From NCBI GenBank assembly GCA_011037195.1, contig JAAEAF010014918.1, positions 22,897-86,896 of the forward strand: a stretch of 64,000 bases of DNA. Direction: 5' to 3'. This DNA comes from Triatoma infestans (Eukaryota; Arthropoda; Insecta; Hemiptera; Reduviidae). The translations under genes were made by a program, and so were the position numbers. Position 1 is the stretch's first letter. Each line of letters opens with the position of its first letter. Under the pieces are notes generated by a model that saw only the letters and a list, made by a program, of their open reading frames with translations, did not search any database and was not told the DNA's origin. Of the stretch, positions 35,538 to 46,569 are shown piece by piece.

Positions 35538-36134
35538 CTTTCCCCTAACTTCTAGGAAGAGGAAGTATTGTAATCGTGCCAAATTTTCAATATCATGTTT
35601 TCACCGGAAATAATCGGTTTTGAGGTTCCCTGAGTTCAAAAAAGTGGTTTTTAGAAAGTGGTGTGTGTATGAGTGTGTGTATATATGTGAACAGTATAGT
35701 TCTAAAACGAAAAAAAAAACCGTCCTAGAAAGTTGAAACTTGATATTCCGTTTAGATATCACCATGGGATCTGACAATACGTTATCTGTCAAAATTATTC
35801 AACCGGGAGTACCACTTTACTAGTTGGTTTTATTTGAAACATTTCTCCGGGAAAATTCATTTAAGGGCACATTTGGGGGGAGGGATGGGGTAATGTTTTA
35901 CACAAAAGTGCTATCGTAGTTGATTATACAATTCTATCATCCAAACAGAATTAATTATTAACAAATAGATGGTCAAAATTCCGAATTTCAAAAAAAAAAA
36001 AAATAGCAAACCGGAAGTGCGCTTTTACTAAACACTTTTTCAGTTTTCGACGAATTTCATTAAATTTGGTACACTAACTATAAAATTTGTCAATTATAAT
36101 TTTAAGATCTGCTTTCACACCAGATTTTTTTTCT
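35538..36134 (+). repeat. RepA copy 4 (internally deleted)
   Basis: The head ('cttctaggaagaggaagtat', 'ttttgaggttccctgag') and the final module (ACCGGAAGTG at 36010) are present, but the first module is reduced to its end. About 600 bp against ~950-1000 for copies 1, 2 and 5. Confidence 0.75.
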
Positions 36135-36139
36135 TTATT

Positions 36140-36900
36140 GTAAAATGTTTAAAATATTAATGAAGTTTATTACAAATGGATATTTTGACCTAAAATACGA
36201 TCTCTATCTTAAATGGCGTACTTACCTGCTATATGAACTGAATAATATATCACCGAAATATATGAAAAATTACATTTTTGCTTATCAGCTATCGTAAGTG
36301 TTTTTTTCTAGTTTAAGTGTGGTTCATGATATAACCTAAAATATTTTGATATCCCTTAAAATGGCTTCAGTAAATATTTTTAGAGTTATTACTCCACATG
36401 TGTAGTTTGCTAATATTTACTGTTTAATCAAAAAATATTCAATTAATTAATTAGAAGAAAACAAACACTCTCGAATGAGAGCCAAAGAATAATCAACTTT
36501 ATGACCAAGTTAAGCAGAAAAGAGATATGCCCCAAAAATGAAAAAGAGTTACTAAATAACCGATTTACTTTAGGCTTGGCTAATATGCATAAATGAATAG
36601 AAGCAGAAGAAGAAGAACGGAGGAGAAAAGAATAAAGTGATCCTTTTTTTGGTTCTTTCTTTTTAAGTATATTCAGTTTATAAATGCATCGTGGAGCAGA
36701 TGTTGCCTTAGTATTTGCATGAGGTCCATTATTTTACAGTTGTACTTGAAGCTAAGTGGCTTCCACCCGGTCTTCACTTCTCATTGTATCCCAGTAACGA
36801 TCCTATTGTCTCTGCTATAGCCGTGTAGTTGCTCTGTTGTTGGTTAGGATACAAGCAGCAAGAGCGGGACGAAAGGCAGACGGGTAGTAAGACAAAAGAA
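36140..36900. other. No recognised gene; intron-like flank of the exon candidate
   Basis: The sequence upstream of 36650 is AT-rich. 36650-36900 is less AT-rich and lies downstream, on the minus strand, of the exon candidate at 36910-36968. Confidence 0.4.
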
Positions 36901-36909
36901 GAAACTCAC

Positions 36910-36968
36910 CCATACCCATCATAGCATCGGGGGGAGCAAGATCTTCCCCACCACCACTGGAGGCGGCA
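36910..36968 (-). CDS. Candidate 59-nt host-gene exon
   Basis: On the minus strand the segment is preceded by a long pyrimidine tract ending CCCCAATAACCAG (acceptor) and followed by GTGAGTTTC (donor, 36909-36901). The exon is GC-rich in AT-rich surroundings. Of three frames one has a stop; the best reads AASSGGGEDLAPPDAMMGM, with one base before and one after, and resembles a disordered linker of a regulatory protein. I do not recognise the gene. A 59-nt length is not a multiple of three, so skipping would shift the frame. If real, the window is largely intronic to a minus-strand gene. Evidence is splice signals and composition only. Confidence 0.4.
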
Positions 36969-37019
36969 CTGGTTATTGGGGAGAAAGAGTGGGAAAAAGA
37001 GATTCAACCAAGTTTTTCA

Positions 37020-38060
37020 CTTACAACGCGTACAAATCCCGGATTAGGAAAAAACAACTTTATGATCATGTCCCCTCTGATTATAAAGGAAATCTTGGGT
37101 GTATAATACTGTAGATTTGAATACTTGTTTGAGAAAATAGCCAAAACTCTTTAGAAAGTATATTTTTGTTTTGTTTCTGGTTTTGGTCAACTTTCATTAT
37201 TAACAATGAGATTTTATGGTTTTGTTCCATTTTTTTGTTTTCTGTAACATTTATAAAGATTTCATGTTCTAAAAACTTTTTACATTTGAAAATTTACCCC
37301 CCACCACCACAAAAAAAACAAAACAAACAAAATGCATTATGTAAAAGTAATAGAGAAAATATGTTTGCTATAGGAAAGATACTGAATTGGTGGTTATATT
37401 TACATAATGCTCGCTGGTAACACTGTAAAATTGTTCATAAGTTTCAGTAAAGCAAGGATGGCCTTATTGTTTGTGAGTAGATAAACTTTGTGCTATGCAA
37501 ACAGTTTTTTACTCCGTTAACAGAAAAATTTCCTTAACATCTTGCCAACCCCTTTCTCTTATAAGCCTTGTCCAATAATATTGTTAGGTTATGAGAAAAT
37601 TTTTGTCTAATCCAATTGAAACATAACTGTGAATTAATATACATAGTATATAAAAAGAATCAACTATAGGCTCTTAAAAAATACTACATAAATTTGATTT
37701 TGTTAATGGATTATTTTTTTTCTATAAATATATTAAAGTTTTTAAATTGGTTTTGTAAACATACGATTGTATGATTGTCATGCCTTATAAGATAGTGGTT
37801 TAATAAAGTATTTAATAAAGTTACAGAAAAATTTTAGTTGCAATATGGGAGGGAGGGTATGTTTTATTTTATTATTCCTGTTTAGAATTTGAGTTCCAAC
37901 CAGTTTGAAAGTTTTTGAAAATATTTTAGTTTTTTCTTATTTTTATTAGTATTAATTAATAATAAGATCGCAATTACTTCCTCTTTCAGCATTAAGAGAA
38001 TTTTTTTTTGTTATTATATTTACATTGCCCAAGCAAGAAAATGCTGTGCTACAAGTAAAA
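37020..38060. other. No recognised gene
   Basis: AT-rich. An 84-codon ORF at 37166 is low in complexity and lacks domains. Confidence 0.5.
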
Positions 38061-38118
38061 ATGCTGAAGGAAAAGGATTGTGAGATTCGGTCTTTTTTTA
38101 AAAAATAAGAAAATTTAA

Positions 38119-39083
38119 CTAGAATACTGGTTTATGTGTATTGAACCATTTACAACAGCCATCAAATATTTTATTCACTTATTGTCCAACGTTTCGTGCA
38201 CTGTACGTGCCATTTTCAAGGACTAACATTCTATTAGTATACATTTCTGAAAATCATATATAACATTTTACATTTATCTTAATTAATTACAATATTATAC
38301 AACACAAAATATTTAATAGTCCACCAAAATGATTACCTTATTAGTAATTTTTGTAAGTATTATCTGTATCCTGGTAGGGAGGCTTCGTTCATTCAGACTA
38401 ATTTTAAATTGTTTTTAGTTTTTTTGTGTTTACAATGCGGGACACATAACCATCTGATAAATAGGACACTTTTCACCTCCCCAGCTCAGTCCACCACGTG
38501 AAGAGCTACGAGCAGGGTGTCACGACTACACACAGTAAGTTTTCTCAAATTCTCCCTTCCTATACACGGAAAGTTATTCTTTTATACTATAAAGATATAA
38601 AATATTGTTAATAGGCCATGAAAAACTACAGTTAAACTACAACCTACAAAAATTTAAAAAATATCCATAACAGAGACCACGTGGGCTCACCAATGCAATG
38701 AGGCGAATCTTATCATATAATACTAATTGCACAGAAAATAAGCTTATGACTACAACTTATGGGTTTGTAAAAACACAAAAAAACTAAAAACAATTTAAAA
38801 TTAGTCTGAATGAACGAAGCCTCCCTACCAGGATACAGATAATACTTACAAAAATTACTAATAAGGTAATCATTTTGGTGGACTATTAAATATTTTGTGT
38901 TGTATAATATTGTAATTAATTAAGATAAATGTAAAATGTTATATATGATTTTCAGAAATGTATACTAATAGAATGTTAGTCCTTGAAAATGGCACGTACA
39001 GTGCACGAAACGTTGGACAATAAGTGAATAAAATATTTGATGGCTGTTGTAAATGGTTCAATACACATAAACCAGTAATCTAG
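38119..39083. mobile_element. PLE-type inverted terminal pair, ~314-bp arms
   Basis: The left arm 38119-38432 and right arm 38769-39083 are near-perfect reverse complements around a 336-bp unique spacer (38433-38768). Each arm carries the PLE signature CTTGAAAATGGCACG ... GTGCACGAAACGTTGG (minus at 38183-38220, plus at 38981-39020). Inverted or partially inverted pseudo-LTRs are a known PLE arrangement. The spacer has no ORF, so this is a non-autonomous or collapsed copy. Confidence 0.7.
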
Positions 39084-39121
39084 ATAAATCGAAGTAACAG
39101 CATATTATTAAACATTTTAAC

Positions 39122-39691
39122 AAGAAAATTTAAATTCTTGCCAACGTTTCGACAAATATATTGTCTTGTTCAAGGCCTACTACATACAAATACAACAGGT
39201 TCTTTTTTGAAAGACAAAATCAAGAAACAAAATCAGAAAATAATAAAATTATTGATTAATTTGTACATTTTTTGGTTTACTTACATAAAAAAAAACTGTT
39301 ACATAATCTTCAAAACATACCAATTTCAAAAACTTTATGTATATATTTGGAAAATAAAAAGTAGAGAACAACACATCACAGAGAATAGTGAACAAATCGC
39401 TGTTCACTATGATTTATTTGTTCACTATTCTCCGTGATGTGTTGTTCTCAACTTTTTATTTTCCAAATTTATACATAAGTTTTTAAAATTGTTATGTTTT
39501 GAAGATTATTTAACAGTTTTTTTTTTATGTAAGTAAACCAAAAAATTTATAAATTAATCAATAATTTTACTATTTTCTGATTTTGTTTCTTGATTTTGTC
39601 TTTCAAAAAAGAACCTGTTGTATTTATATGTTGTAGGCCTTGAAAAAGACAATATATTTGTCGAAACGTTGGCAAAAATTTAAATTTTCTT
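39122..39691. mobile_element. 570-bp near-perfect palindrome of PLE-type sequence
   Basis: Arms 39122-39397 and 39416-39691 (276 bp each) are reverse complements with few mismatches and only an 18-bp loop. Both contain CTTGAA(C/A)AAGACAA ... TTTGTCGAAACGTTGGC (minus at 39141-39176, plus at 39637-39673), with GACA/TGTC as stem II and AACGTT palindromic. A transcript would form a long double-stranded hairpin. A 99-codon ORF (39138) lies inside the arm and is not a gene. Confidence 0.8.
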
Positions 39692-39941
39692 ATTTTTTAA
39701 AAAAAGACCGAATCTCACAATCCTTTTCCTTCATATAAGAACGCTCGAGAAGAATCTTCCATAGTAAAAATGGAACTCACTGTAACTCGCGAATAGCAGA
39801 TCACGAGGCCACTGGCGTTTGAGTCTTCTGGAACGATTGTCTAATATTGTACGGGAACTAAGAAGACGTACAAGAGGGGATTAGTATGAGAGAATAAGGA
39901 TTATGAAATTTCTACCGTGTACTTGCTACTTCTCTTGCATA

Positions 39942-40403
39942 TGTGATGGATGCAAGAAACATAGAAATATATTAATTTATAAAAAAAAATAAAAAATATC
40001 AAGATATGTAACAATTCCCTTGCAAAAAGGTACACGCAGGTAGAAGAGTAGTGTTATTAAAAGTTGATCAACCTTAATAGCATTATATACTTCCCCCTTC
40101 TCCTCACAGGGGAGGAACTGAAGAACAAAGAGAAAACATTCTTTTCAAGACAGACTTGTTGTAGACACCAAGCAGAACACTTCAGAACTGTACCAGTTTT
40201 AAGTTACAAGAGTTTATTATATGCTTATTATTGATATTTTAAAGTAACTTAATCTCTTAGAGAATAATATATCTATTTTAAAAGCAGTGGTGCTCTCTTG
40301 ATTATTACTAATACTTCATTCTCTCTTAAACTTATACACTTACAAGCCCTTATACAAAACCGCTCAAGCCACTACAAATACACATCACCATTTTCATGTT
40401 ACA
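39942..40403 (+). mobile_element. LTR-like repeat, copy 2
   Basis: Starts TGTGATGGATGCAAGAAAC, identical to 3935, and ends CATGTTACA. The middle shares 'cccccttctcctcacagggg' and 'gcagtggtgctctcttgatt'. No clear target duplication is seen. Confidence 0.55.
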
Positions 40404-41020
40404 TATGGTATTTCAAGATCTGTAGGAAAGGGTGAAGGGAGCGTGGGCTATAGTTCAGAGGACTTTGGACTGTAATTACTGGATGCGCTGGAGACTGGAA
40501 CACTGAGTTTGTGCTCCATAGTTCTACACCGTATTTCCAGAGTGATTTAATGAATGAAGGGTAAATAAGTCATTTCTTTTCCATTGAGAGTTCGGATCTG
40601 TGGTTCAGTAGTCTATACAATATTTTGTTTCGTAGGTAAAGTTCCTGTGTTTTAAGTCTGGTGTGAGGGTACCTCGTCAGCCTTTTCTCTATGTTGACAG
40701 AAGGAATTGGAATATTGTTATAATATATTGGTGCTGGAGTAATTGTATAATGGTATTTTCTCTTATTTAATGTTATCTTCCACAATTTGAACTCAAGGGA
40801 GCGAAGGTATCTGGTTGAGGTTACAGAATCTTGGTGAGTTGAGAGAATTGATGTATCATCAGGTAAGTGAATAGGAGAGTGTTTGAATGCGTAGGTATGT
40901 AATGCGTCTGCAGTGTAAATTGTGTATAGCAGGGGACCCAGGATATTTCTTTGTAGTACTCCAGCTCTTACAATTGGAAAGAAGAAAGTGAAGATCCAAC
41001 TAACATATAAAATTGAAGAC
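40385..41020 (-). mobile_element. Jockey-type LINE reverse transcriptase remnant
   Basis: The minus frame 41037-40570 gives AGVLQRNILGPLLYTIYTAD (RT domain 4 block), LPDDTSILSTHQDSVTSTR (the F/YADD catalytic block eroded to LPDD), YYNNIPIPSVNIEKRLTRY, and LRNKILYRLLNHRSELS (thumb). Downstream 40565-40440 continues FIKSLWKYGVELWST, then frame-shifted fragments LQSKVL and TDLEIPYV, the jockey C-terminal order. The copy is 5' truncated, and the lost catalytic aspartate context and frameshifts make it dead. Confidence 0.85.
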
Positions 41021-41039
41021 AAGTAAACATTTAGCAAAA

Positions 41040-44000
41040 ATAATAGAAAGCCGTGCCAGTGTTTCTCATCAGATATTTAATCATTATTTCTGAAATTTCT
41101 CGACCAGGCTCGTCGGAGTTACGCTTGTAACAATTTAAAGTATAATGTTACTTTAGTTTGAATTAAAAAACTAAAACCAAATTAGAAGATTAAGTAAAAT
41201 AAATAATAATTAAAAAAAAACTAATAATAAAAAAAAATTGAATTAATAGAAAAAAAGCAAAATAGTGAAAATATAGTTATTTTCCTTTCCCAAAGAGAGG
41301 AGATTGGAGAGGATGGTGGTCGCGGGCGGCGGCGGGAGGGGATGATACTACACAACACTTTGGAACTTGTTGCGTTTCATCCATTTTTGTTAAAAGTTTT
41401 TTCGATTGCCTTCTTGGTGGCCTGGCTTTAGGAGGGGACCAGTAGTGGGTTTCGGCTTTTGGCCTTAATAAGTGCTGGAGGGGGGTTTAGTCCAATGGTG
41501 TAAGAGGCGACCGACCGCCAGCTCGGTCTCCGGGGTTGGCAGGAAAGGGGGAAAGAGAGAGAAGCACTTTGCACAATAAATAACTGGAGGTAAACCCACT
41601 TAGAACTGTGCGCACCTGAGACATACCAGTATCCCATTACCTCTCTCTCTCTCTGTGCCGCGCCGTGCCCCCATGGCCACGAACGGCAATGCCCGCCGTT
41701 GCCGATCCTCATACCAAGCACTATTGCTATACTACTGCCTATCCAAGCTAGCTGGAGATTATCCACCTACTACTGCCTTCTTCTTGTTCCAAGTACCAAG
41801 GAACAAGAGAGAGTATTACTAAACAATATACACGCTGCTTGTTCCTGTGTAAAGCTAGTGTAGTACAACGCCTCCAGCTAGAACCACTTCCTCCACAATC
41901 TCCCTGTTCCCTGCCATACTACTCTCGACACATAACTTTATCCCACCACTGTACTACCACATCTCAGATCTTCCTTAAACACACCACTTTACTTTCATAA
42001 TGACACACAAAAAATTTACAAAGTATGAACTTAGAGCCATATTTATGCCCATCCTGTCTCATGATAATTATATCCTGGTAAAGTAACAACCTATATTATA
42101 AAGTGGTATACCTACTTAGAAAACCTTTTGGAAACTTTTTTTCTTTTTTTTTTATACATGAAGAATAAATTAAATTTATGTACTCAATTTAATGCATAAA
42201 AGTTACAATTAATTTTAAACGAGAAGAAAATATAAATTTTAAAATAAGTATCTTATTACATAGTTTAGCTTTTTTTTTAGGCTTAAAAATAAATTTCTTA
42301 TATTTGTAATTTTAAAAGGACATTGAGTAAAGGTATACTTGTGTTACGGGAAGGAATCAAAGTTTACTTATCAAATATTAGCTAGTTTTGTTAGATGGCT
42401 TTAGTCGTCTGTTATTATATTCCGCTTTAAAAACGTCCGAGTGTTTGCGTTTCTACTCACTACAAGAAGCACCATCAAAAAACGGCTGAAAAATATGATC
42501 ATGTATGAAATGTGCAATTTCAATTCTCTCATTAAGTTGTCACACAATATGTATTGGCATTTTTAATCGTTGTGGCTGCGTAAGAAACTTACCACTTATC
42601 TGATGATTTATAGCAAATTATTTACAACATAATTACATTTATCATAAAGATTTATAAATAATTATCCCTAGTTTGCCGTGCCAATATTTTAAAGTCTCTG
42701 CCCACAATTTATTCCAGAGATTAAACCAGAGATTGTTTTGGTGATAGCTGGCTTTATTTTGTGGTTTCATAAACAGGATTCACTATTCTTTATATAAATA
42801 GTGATTTTGCAATGGAGCTACTTGTATAATTACACTGTTCATTAAGCTGCCCAATAACAGTCAAAAAATTATGTTTTTTAACATTGCGGATATCTCAAAA
42901 ATCGAGTGGGTCCAACATTCATCTAGCGGAACAAAACGATCCTCATAAAATTAAGGTCTCAACTAGTAATTTTTAGAATCCATTTTTGGGAGCCACTAGT
43001 TCGTACTGAAACGTATCTCTATCTTCATTACATTTATCTCCAAAGGATTATAAAAATAGATGTCTGTCTATTTAACAAATAACTAATCTACCTTAAGTAT
43101 TTCCATGACACTACCCCGCTTGGAATTCCATTGCTTGGAATGGTCAATGGCCAGCCGGAACTTGCTATTATTACTCGTTTATCTCGCTTTACTGGTCTAA
43201 GGGAGCGCAGAAAATTTTCTTAACGCAAAACCTGTGAGATACGTTCTCAACTTTCCTACAACCAGATAGTAATAAGCAAATCTTTCATCTACAAGGAGAG
43301 AGCATAGTTACCCATACTTTTTCTCATCTATTAAGCCAGTAGATACAATTCTAGAATGCAATTGATAAGTCCCTAAAATTCAATTAAAAATATATATATA
43401 TTGTTTTCTCAGTGGTCTAAAACGCACCGGCCAACTGTCATTGAACAATTCCCAACTAATTTCAATAAATTCAGTGGGAATAACTAATTTAAACAATATC
43501 AAACTGAAACTAACAATAACTAAGCAAAATCCTGGTAAAATATTAGTTACAATTTATAAGTTATTGAAAGCAAAACACAACAAACATGTTACTACAATTT
43601 GCTAAATTAAATTCCTAAACATAAACTAAAGCAAATAAGATTGTCTAAAGCAAAGCGAAACAGAATAACAAGCAAACACTGAACTATGTTTATTATCGGC
43701 CAATTAATTAATTATTTATTATCACCACCTTCTTAGCTGCCAAACCTTTCCATATTACAAATAAGAGGTAACCATACTTTGTTTTATATATATATATATA
43801 ATAATTTAAGCCTTAAACTTTATTATACGTCATTAAGTTAGCTCTAAGGTAAGTTATATTACATACGAAGTCTAGTTTCTCTCGTTTAGCCTTATTATTT
43901 AATAAGCAATAATAAACAAAAGGACAACACAGTTACAATATAGAAAATTTAATTTTAACAGAAACAACCAGGTGTTCATTAATATTAGAAATCTGGTCTA

Positions 44001-44640
44001 GTTCGTTTTATATATTTATATATTAAAGAGGAAATTAACCCAAATTTATATATCCATATCCCTATACCATATCTGTAGATCAATATTTATGTTTTTCTTA
44101 TTGCTGATTTATTTTTTTAATAAATTTTATTAAAACAAGGATTCGAATATAAAAAACTTTTTTTTTTCATTTTATTTTAATAGCTTATTTTAACTGTATG
44201 CACATCGGAACTAAGGCTTCGTTATAAATAGCATGGGACTTAGGTTGTCAGATTTTTCTCAACTGATGTCGATCAATAAGTTATATCTTAGTGCCCCCTC
44301 CGACTTCTTTGGTCAGTTTTAGGTAGAATAGATGTTGCAACGCTTTGCTTTAAGCAGATGGACGTCTAGTCTAGCGTTAAGGTAATGATTATTAAAAAAA
44401 AATTGCGGACTTCGTGCGATGAAATTTAGTTTTTTTCTCGAAAAAAACTTGAGAACTATCATTTTCTCCAAAATTACTATCAAAGGAAGCGTTTTACGAA
44501 TATATGAGAAAGAAGAAGAAATGAGAATACATGCATAAGAGAATGAAGAAATTTTCAATTATTATTCGAGAAATTTCCAATCAAACAATGCACATCTTTT
44601 TTTTTCTGTAGGAACAGAAAATCGATGGTCATAAAATGTA
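41040..44640. other. No recognised gene
   Basis: 41280-41900 is less AT-rich, with a GGC/GGA-rich patch (41310-41345) and (CT)n at 41641-41655. A 112-codon minus ORF there has no recognisable domain. The rest is AT-rich. Confidence 0.5.
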
Positions 44641-44664
44641 TTGATTAACATGGTTGGTTGAAGT

Positions 44665-45035
44665 AACAGATGATCCATCTGGCAGACCAAAGATTGGCTC
44701 ATATATATCAACTTCTAAAGCACGCAAATCTAAGAAATGTAGAACATATATACAGAACTACATTCTCAATATTTTAGCAAAAAGGCAAAGAATTTGATGC
44801 AACATATCGACGGTTATACGTAGTTTTAGTATGAGATAATCCATCTGGCAGACACTCGGAAGACCAAAGTTTGGCATCATATACCTATCTTCTATTGCAC
44901 GAAAATCTATGAAATTTAGAACATACATACAGAATTACATTCTCAATTTTTAGCAAAAAAGCGGTAGAATTGATGGAATAGATCGACGGTTATACGTAGT
45001 TGTAGTATCGGATCATCCATCTGGCAGACATTCTG
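44665..45035 (+). repeat. Tandem repeat, period about 166-176 bp, 2+ units
   Basis: 'atccatctggcagac' occurs at 44673, 44839 and 45015. The first two starts are followed by 'cgcaaatctaagaaatgtag' / 'cgaaaatctatgaaatttag' and by 'tcgacggttatacgtagtt'. The array ends in the third unit near 45050. Confidence 0.8.
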
Positions 45036-45071
45036 GAGACCAATATCGCGTGATTTTTCTGAATATAAATA

Positions 45072-45308
45072 ATTTTTTTTTTTTTTTTTTTTTTAATTCA
45101 AGGCGGTTTAACAACTATGGCAATTGGTGGCCGGAGCCTTGTCAGGGCAGTGTCGGCCCCAAAACACTGTACAGACAACACTGTCCATCACCGAACAGTG
45201 AGCTGTAGAGGCTCCTTAGGAAGAGCAAAAAATTGTATGGCAGCATTGCTGGCATTGATCCCAGGGTCTCCGCGTGAGAGTCCAATGCGCTAACCACTGA
45301 GGTAATTG
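45072..45308 (-). repeat. tRNA-derived SINE, family B
   Basis: On the minus strand the head has box-A-like 'cctcagtggttagcgc' and box-B-like 'ctgggatcaatgcc'. The body includes 'aaggagcctctacagctca', 'ggacagtgttgtctgtacag' and 'ccgacactgccctgac', ending in a poly(A) of about 23 (45072-45094). Of the family-B copies here this is the least broken. Fragments lie at 761, 26276, 48776 and 58968, and a split copy at 59597-60404. Confidence 0.8.
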
Positions 45309-45611
45309 TCATTGTAGACCTTATTGAAACTTGTGTGTTTGTTTATCTGCATTCAATTCCATTTTGTTCTATATACTTAAGAACCTTAATAAACCATTAA
45401 ATAGTAATAGTTACTTTTTTTAATTTGTATTTTTCTAATTGAGTTTAAAATTTTTGTTGAAGTTGACCAAGTTAGAATAGAAATTCCTCCAAAAACTTAT
45501 GTAAAATATATTTATCATGATGCCAATGTAATTATAGGCAAGAAAGAAAAAAACTAAAATTCTTATGTTACCACACACAGAAGCACTGTCTACCCTTTTG
45601 AGACATTTTTT

Positions 45612-46562
45612 CACTTTCTCTTACACCTAGTAAGAGGAAGTATAGTAATCGTGTCAAACTTTAGATATCGAGTTTTCACTGGAAATATCCGTTCTGAGAT
45701 CTGCTGAGTCCAAAAAAGTGTTTTTTAGAAAATGATGTGTGTGTGTGTGTGCTTGTTTGTGTGTATGTATGTGAACATCATAACTCAAAAACGAAAAACC
45801 GTAGAAAGTTGAAACTTTATATTCCGTTTAGGTATCACCATGGAATCTGACAGTACGTTATCTGTCAAAATTCTTCAACCGAAGTACCACTTTACTAGTT
45901 GCTTGAAACTTTATACATCAACTACAAATAGAAAGACCTACAACTTTTACTTGAAACTTCTCCGGAAAAATTCATTTAATGGTACTTTGGGGGAGGGTTT
46001 GGGGTTACTGTTTCCTCTAAAGTGCTATTTCCGTTTCTTAGACAATTTTGTCATCTAAATAATGTCAATTAGAATGATATATATATTATTGACATTCCGA
46101 GTTTGAAAAAAATCGGATGATCGGAAGTGAGTTTACTTTACCACTTTACTAAATGATTCTTTTACTTTTTCGCGATTTTTTCAAGAATGGTTTCTTTCTT
46201 GAAACTTCTTATACAAATTAAACATACAAAGGTCTACAACTCTTATTTAAAACATTTATCTGGGAAAATTCATTTAGGGCACTTTTAGGGGAGCGGTGGG
46301 GTTATGTTTTTCTTCTAAAGTGCTATCAGAGTTGATTATACAATTCTATCATCCAAACAAAATTAATTACAAAATAAATAGATGGCCGAAATTCCGAGTT
46401 TCAAGAAAATTAGTAAATCGGAAATGCGCTTTAACTGAACAGTTTTTTGTGTTCGATGAATTTCATTAAATTTGGTACACAAACTATAAAATTTGACAAT
46501 TATAATTTTGAGAATTGGAGTAAGAGAAAGTTGTGTGAGTATTTCACACCAGATTTTTTTTT
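45612..46562 (+). repeat. RepA copy 5, near full length
   Basis: Head 'actttctcttacacc' / 'tagtaagaggaagtatag', 'ctgctgagtccaaaaaagtg', (GT)n at 45737-45752, 'ggtatcaccatggaatctg', two modules with G-rich tracts (45990 and 46285), and the tail 'ggagtaagagaaagttg' / 'gtatttcacaccagattt'. The second-module ETS-like word has decayed to TCGGAAGTG. The 72-codon ORF at 45840 is incidental. Confidence 0.8.
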
Positions 46563-46569
46563 TTTTTCA

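Larger units (their letters stand above)
38065..39733. repeat. Outer 54-bp inverted repeat enclosing two PLE palindromes
   Basis: 'gaaggaaaaggattgtgaga' through 'aagaaaatttaa' (38065-38118) is mirrored, apparently perfectly, at 39680-39733. The arms enclose the inverted repeats 38119-39083 and 39122-39691, so the 1.67-kb block folds as one nested structure. Confidence 0.8.

Noticed and set aside
39138..39437. 99-codon ORF
   Set aside because: It lies inside one arm and the loop of the 570-bp palindrome and encodes only low-complexity residues.
41428..41766. 112-codon minus-strand ORF in a less AT-rich patch
   Set aside because: No recognisable domain, low-complexity segments from CT/GA runs, and no splice or start context that supports it.
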